Positions 58,698 through 64,000 of a DNA stretch of 64,000 nt are shown in pieces (the stretch's first letter is position 1; each line of letters begins with the position of its first letter). The translations under genes were made by a program, and so were the position numbers. This DNA is from Paramarasmius palmivorus. Its lineage: Eukaryota; Basidiomycota; Agaricomycetes; Agaricales; Marasmiaceae. Under the pieces are notes generated by a model, which had not been told where the DNA came from, made no database searches, and saw only the letters and a list, made by a program, of their open reading frames with translations. The stretch covers positions 186,001 through 250,000 of the forward strand of contig JAYKXP010000070.1 in the NCBI GenBank assembly GCA_037176845.1, given 5' to 3'.

Positions 58698-60204
58698 CTA
58701 GTTCCCCTTCTCTTCTCCATCCTGTCGTTTGAGGGCTAGCTCAACAACTTGGCTAGCTCCCAAGTCATCATCACCGTAGTAGTTGGCACTTTGCCTGTCC
58801 GACTTCTCGAGCTCGTCCTGTAGCTTCTCCAGATCTACTTCTGAAATTTTCGTACGAATTGTCTCAAGCAATTCATCGCCAAACTGAGAACAATCAAAAT
58901 TGAGCGCCGACAGCATAGGTAAAGACACGATTCACCTCTTGTGCTTCAGCTTTCTTCCCCTTTTTTAACATGTCCAGATACGTCTTGAATGAAGTCATTT
59001 GTTCCGTGAGGGTGCGCGCTTCTTCTCTTAGGGATCTGACAACAAGCCGAGCCACTTGGGTTTCGTTGATTCCCTCGATCAGCCGCTCTTTTCTATGGAA
59101 GCTGGTTAGTAGCGGACGACAGCAGGCCTTCCAGTATTGATGACGATCCTGACTTACTGTTTTGCGCCAATGAAGAGTTCCACTAAGGGGACAGCGACGA
59201 GGAGTACAACACCGAGCCGCGAGAACCACTTGGCATATTTGCCGAGGAATCCAAATGTCTTTGTTGCCTGTGCACTTTCGGCTGATCACACACGTCAACT
59301 TCAAGTTCTATGGTCGTCGAGGAATCCGAATCAGACGTACCTCCTGCTGCTGCCGCGGCACTTTCTCCGGCTGAGGTATAGTAGGTTTGCGTGAGATGTA
59401 TCATAGAACATTATTAACGAACCTTTCGCTACCGAGGTAGCTTTCTCTGCAGCATTTGCCACACCTGATAAAAATGTCACTACTTGAAAAATCTCCAAAA
59501 GGTAGAGGAGCTCTGACGACCAACTTTTTCCAGCTGCTTGTGCGGTCTGAGCAGTAGCTTGGGTAAGCGTTTCCACGAGTGCATAAATGGAGCCTTGGAT
59601 AGCTTGCATACTCGAGGCCTTCCCAAAGAGCGACATAATAGCAGGGCCTATAGGGGCCTTTAGTCTGAGAAAGACGTGCTCGGCAATCGTAACTCACCTG
59701 AGAACTTGGCTATCTCTGGACCTCCCAGAACAAGCGCGATCCAGAACATAGTTTCCCCGGCCTGATGACTCGTGATGAGTACGCCTGCAGCAAGGTTCCA
59801 TCCTTCACGACATAAACGTACTTGGTGAACTGTCTTGGTAGAGTCAATCAGCTAGACAAAAGCTAATCAATGCCCATACATAGCAGGTGAATGCATTTGA
59901 CGTACGTCTTGGAATTCCCGACGCTGTTTCTCGGACAACTGGGTCATTGCCTTTTCCTGGAGCTCTTTCAGCGTTGGTATATCCCCGTTCTTCAATAATT
60001 CGTCCAAAAGTGTCTGCGAGGCCTTGTCAAGCTGTTCCATTCGCCTCTTTTCCTTGACAATGTCGCCTTGAAGTATGCCGATGTGGTTGATAAGCTGCTG
60101 AAGACGGTCGGCACGCTTCACGTTGGCTGTGTTACAATGATTAGTCTCTACGGCACATGTCTTGATTCAAGAAATGTACCCGGGAATAAATGTGGGGCAC
60201 TCAT
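58698..60204 (-). CDS. coiled-coil/membrane protein of unknown function (gene Q), inverted paralogue of P
   Basis: Ten exons: 60204-60180, 60126-59906, 59851-59822, 59761-59698, 59647-59525, 59464-59423, 59371-59341, 59274-59158, 59092-58936 and 58883-58698, giving 331 aa, the same length as P. Exons of 221, 30, 64, 42 and 157 bp are identical in length to those of P. Blocks match throughout: RADRLQQLINHIGILQGDI, LIDSTKTVHQ, ETMFWIALVLGG, KTFGFLGKYAKWFSRLGVVLLVAVPLVELFIGAKQ and KERLIEGINETQVARLVVRSL. The acidic tail is less conserved and ends QDGEEKGN. The splice before the 117-bp exon uses a TG-AAAG acceptor; an alternative CAG 7 bases earlier would break the frame. Same predicted topology as P. 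Confidence 0.75.
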
Positions 60205-61179
60205 GTTGTAAATGGAAGAGAAGGAGCAAGTCAGTAGAGATGGTCGTCATAGGTAGTGGCTGGACTTTATATCACCGTAACTTGAAGCAAGCTTCCTGTC
60301 TCGACTCTCGCGGCTCGTCATCTGTCTTGTGTATCCACGTGTCGATGAATGGTGCAAGTACCATCGGAAGCGAATACTACCCGAATAGTGGTGGTGGGGT
60401 AGATGCTAGTGGTACTTAGGTTCGTTCAACCTGGACATGTGTCGGCGTTCGATGCGGAGTCGTCCTTCGATGGGTACCGTCGTTTAGCTTTGATGCCTCG
60501 CTGTCGTAAGTCTCGGGTGATTCAAGCATACGGTATTGGCTCGAGCCCCGCGCGTTTGGTGAGATTTCTTCAGGGAATCTAGGTTTGCTGAGGGTCACTC
60601 ATGGCCGAGCTTTCGTTACACGGCAAACAAATATCGAGCATCCACGCGCAATAGGACCCTGCTACACTTGAGATTTTTAAGGCTGACTTCACCGTCCAAT
60701 TCTATCGATGCGATTCAAACGGTTCAGTTTAAAGCCAGGAAGTAATAGGGATGGAGACGTACGATTGCCACCCCATCCATCTCAATAGACCACAACATTA
60801 TCTGACCGTTGATCGCTACCGTGACGAGTGTAAGGACAAGCTCCCAAGGCCGAAGAACGTGTGCAGGTCGAAAGCCTAAGGAAGTTCTCGTTAACGCCAC
60901 GGGAAGTTCCGAGTGCGGTGCTTTCCCACGGCTCACCTTCATGGCTCCCATGACCCAACAGGACCTAGCTAGCATGACCAAAGCATGACCAGGACTTTCG
61001 CAAATTCGAATATCGCAGCAAATCTGTATTTCCAAATTGATGTTCATGACACTTATTTTAAACGGATCGATGGAAGCAATTCAAGACTCGAGGCGCAGCA
61101 GAACGCAGCAGAGCGCTATATAAATAAGTAGCAGAGAAATGGTAAAGCTAAAGTCTATCCAAACCCCAGAACTCAGTTG
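60205..61179. other. intergenic between gene Q and the second HIHTTP gene
   Basis: 975 bases with divergent start codons at both edges, so it should contain both promoters. A 107-codon frame (61047-60724, minus) has no support. Confidence 0.45.
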
Positions 61180-62206
61180 ATGACTTTTGATTTCAGTCTC
61201 TCTTCTCAACCTCGAACGTGTCAAGACCAGGCATGTCCTGGTCCCTCCAACGTCTTTTCCACACTTCACAATGGTCATGATCCCCAAGTTGGTGATCTGT
61301 ACTGCATTTGCATGACAATATGGATTGCATTTTACTCTGTAATTGGGTACACATTTTGCAATTCGCATCACAATGTTGACAGTCATAGCGCGTCCAAAAA
61401 GGATCCCTGCGTGACTCGTCCCTGCGTCATCTTGGAGACACCCGATTCGAGCCAAAGCAGCCTATATAAGGTTTGCTTATTGGCTACGTTCAACAAGGCC
61501 AAATTCGAGGACCTGCCGAAGATTCTTCGTCCCTTTATCGTCCACGTCGCTACGAGACATGGCCAGCTTCAGCTGGGAACCGTGCACATTCATACAACCC
61601 CGGAATGGAAATGCTCTCCACAGTACATTGTTTGCATTCCGGTGCAGTGCAAAAAAGAGCACCTTCTAGGAAGGTGGATGTCCTCGCTCAAGTATGCGGG
61701 TACCGACGAAAGCGTTCCTTTTGTCCTCGACGGGGCATTTTCCTTCCCAAAATTGGGGGCCTTGATAGAGGAGATTGCGTTGAAGTGGCGTGCTATCGCA
61801 GTCCCCCCGAGGTCCTTCAAGCGGGAACTGGATATGATTAGACAGGTTCGTCACCGTCTATTTACTTGTTTTCCCGCTATGTAATGGGTAACACGGCCTT
61901 CTAGACTACACCATTTTCTGCCAGCAACGACCAGGCTGGCACTCGTAGATTTCCAGTTGTCTCCACAACACATATGGCTAGGCGACCTAGCATCGCGGAT
62001 TCCACAATCGGCAACCAAAATCTCCTACCTAGGCCTTCTAAGTCGTTGCCTCCTGCGATTGAAGACTCTGCTTCTTCAGTGGACGAAGACGGTTGGACTG
62101 TAGTCCAGGTCTGTCACTAAAGCTCTATGTCGGTTCAGTATTGACCTTGCAATGACCCTAGGCTCGCAGACGCAAGCGACGGCCGTCCATTCAACACCGA
62201 TTGTGA
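61180..62206 (+). CDS. HIHTTP-family protein of unknown function, intact copy 2
   Basis: Three exons, 61180-61845, 61905-62108 and 62162-62206, encode 304 aa. The start is the ATG at 61180. The N-terminal third has spaced Cys/His residues (CQDQACPGP, YTFCNSHHNVDSHS). The core is VTRPCVILETPDSS, LYKVCLLATFNKAKFEDLP, GTVHIHTTPEWKCSPQYIVCIPVQCKKEHLLGRW and FSFPKLGALIEEIALKWRAIAV. Exon 2 is a Ser/Pro-rich linker that ends DEDGWTVVQ. Exon 3 adds the basic tail ARRRKRRPSIQHRL, comparable to the copy at 53050. The intact copies flank genes R, P and Q on the same strand. Function unknown. Confidence 0.72.
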
Positions 62207-62448
62207 GTCACCACCGCAGAGCTCACAATTCTTCTATCTTCCACGGTTATTTATTTGTTATTTATGCGGAGCGACTGGTTCGTTTTCCCAATCCATGCTA
62301 TCCACTACCCCGGGGCTTTTGTGTCGTTTTGTATTGTACGTATCTGGGCTGTGTATTGTTAGTTCAAATAGATATTCTCGTGGAGAGGAAGTGGCTACGT
62401 TGCGTGTTTGAACACTGAATATCAAGTTGTTCGAGTGATCATCGTTCA

Positions 62449-64000
62449 TTACTCGGTCTTTGGCTCTTGTGAGGGAAATGGGTAGACAACGCCCCCATTG
62501 GAACTAACCCCCATCACAGAATACTGTCCACCCATCCCCGACGGATTGACCAATCTCAACCCCGCCTCTTCTATACGCTTAGCTTTTTCCGGATCACCAC
62601 GGTTCCTCTCTAGTAGGTTCAGCAGCCGCTCTTTCAGACCCATGGCCTGAAGGAATTGACTCTGTGTTAGAGGTTTGTACACCGGAACTTCGAATCAATT
62701 AGCGGGAGTGACAAAAAAAGGAAGAAGACAAGCATACCTAGATCCTCCATTGCTTCTCTGAGGTACGCAAAGTCGACGTTTGCTGTGAGATCGCACTCTC
62801 CTGGCCGGTGGAAAAAATCAACTATTTGATGGTTTTTGAAGGCCTTTTATAAGTTATAATCAGTGCTACAAATCTTGAGAACAAGCCGTGACGCTTACTC
62901 TTCTCGAGTTGTCGAAGAACGAGTCACTTCCATAGTCAATGATAAGTCCACATCCTCCAGGGGAGCCATCTTGTTCATCGTCTGCTTTCTGGAGAAGCTC
63001 CCCGACCTTTCGCGCTATCCTGTACGCCACGGGCGATACCTCCAAAAAGGAACCGACAGGTACAGACCGAAAGCGAGGAGATGAGCCTCCAAGTAACGCT
63101 GAGATAGCGCTTGAAGTTGGGGACAGTCCGTATGTAAAGCGTGGATACGGGGAAGCGTTTTCTGGCGTGCTTTGAATTGACGATATCAAGACTTCGTGCC
63201 AGCCTTCTTCAGTTTTCTACAAGGATAGTATTGAGCATGCATAACTACAGATATATTCAAAGCTTTTTACCTGCAGAACGTGGAACGGAAGTGCATCAAA
63301 AAATTCGTGTGCCACCAACATAGTGTAGAACTCTGAGCTCTGAGGGACAGAGTCGACGGAATCGTACCATTGAAGGCTCCAGCTTTGATCCCCGAGTTTT
63401 TCTTGCTGCATCATACGCATTGACGAGCTCGTCTCTACAAGGTGAACCTGAACTTCGGTTTTGAACGTGCGGGTGAGCTGGCCAATGACCTAGGTCACAC
63501 AAGTTATATACCAGGCCTACGAGACTCGACCAAATGACGCACCCTAAGTATATCCGCCATTAACGTTGCGCGGCCAGGTCCAAGTTCTACCAACCGAATC
63601 TTCCGAGGCGCGCCAGCTGCCTGCCATTGTGAAAGGAGCCATATAGCAATTAACTAGAACATCTTGACAGCTCGTTACCACAAAGATCCACCCAAAAAAT
63701 GATACTGCATACGCACTTCGCCGAAGACCTGGCTAATGTCTGGAGACGTGATAAAGTCGCCTTTAGGACCAAAGACCGCATTAGAAGTTTTCATGTAATA
63801 TCCTTCCGTGGGATGTGAGAGACAGAATTGCATGTAGCTTGCAAAGGACATTGGGCCTGTCGCCTTTATGTAGTGTGAGCCTTTGAATGGTTCCGCAAGC
63901 AAAAAGAAATCACGGACCTGAACATTCTTCAATAGTATATGCTCTATAGGTGTAATTGGGGGCGCAGAATCCGAATAAAACCGCGCATTGAACGCGCATG
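62449..64000 (-). CDS. MidA/NDUFAF7-like mitochondrial protein arginine methyltransferase, 5' partial
   Basis: Exons from the window edge: 64000-63918, 63863-63717, 63653-63543, 63489-63271, 63216-62899, 62843-62738 and 62687-62449. All are in phase; the start is beyond the window. The visible N-terminus (AFNARFYSDSAPP) looks like the end of a mitochondrial presequence. The methyltransferase follows: YMQFCLSHPTEGYYM, GDFITSPDISQVFGE, then the SAM-binding RLVELGPGRATLMADILR. VETSSSMR, VAHEFFDALPFHVLQ and GLIIDYGSD come next. These are diagnostic of the Methyltransf_28 family (PF02636). The human member dimethylates an arginine in complex I subunit NDUFS2 and is needed for complex I assembly. 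The C-terminus (LTQSQFLQAMGLKERLLNLL) is also typical. Confidence 0.9.

Noticed and set aside
60724..61047. 107-codon open frame on the minus strand
   Set aside because: No motif or splice support; it sits in the presumed promoter space of two divergent genes.
1..64000. CRISPR array or bacterial operon structure
   Set aside because: No regularly spaced direct repeats; genes are intron-rich and eukaryotic.

Overview
The window is nuclear DNA from a filamentous basidiomycete, most likely an Agaricomycete. Almost every gene is broken by very short GT-AG introns (about 41-65 bp, often with a CTNAC-like branch site). The gene content fits this: a Clp1-like mating-pathway gene, an RNAi-type RNA-dependent RNA polymerase, and several Agaricomycete-type families of unknown function (DUF7918 and others). 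All coding models were built by hand from splice sites, reading phase and comparison of paralogues inside the window. Family names come from recalled motifs, not from a database search.

Layout. 1-5.3 kb: 3' part of an AhpC/TSA-like thioredoxin-fold gene, then two tandem AIFM2/FSP1-like (AMID) flavoprotein genes with the same exon lengths. 5.3-8.8 kb: poor in genes. 8.8-17.4 kb: three dispersed paralogues of a small two-finger C2H2/C2HC zinc-finger family, with 3-kb gaps that hold no clear gene. 18.2-20.8 kb: a secreted M28 aminopeptidase with a decayed partial copy just downstream. 22.5-23.6 kb: a Clp1-like gene. 24.9-26.7 kb: a decayed copy of an uncharacterised family (here the HIHTTP family) and a FRA10AC1-like gene. 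26.7-28.2 kb: a gene-poor stretch framed by a 46-bp inverted repeat. 28.8-40.2 kb: a disordered protein, the RdRP, a secreted GH30 glycosidase and a GT-B-like glycosyltransferase. 40.5-46.1 kb: a tandem array of three DUF7918 genes, all ending in a SUMO-interaction-like motif, with a TA-flanked MITE between copies 1 and 2. 46.6-52.6 kb: a zinc-finger gene, an APC-type permease and an unknown protein. 53.0-62.2 kb: a cluster of two uncharacterised families: two intact HIHTTP-family genes flanking three coiled-coil/membrane genes, two of which are a tail-to-tail inverted duplication. The window ends inside a mitochondrial MidA/NDUFAF7-like methyltransferase gene.

Local duplication is the main theme. 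At least five families have two or three copies here (AMID, zinc finger, DUF7918, HIHTTP, coiled-coil/membrane), plus the M28 gene with its pseudogene. The best candidate for something undescribed is the 53-62 kb cluster. The DUF7918 array with its conserved C-terminal SIM-like motif comes second.
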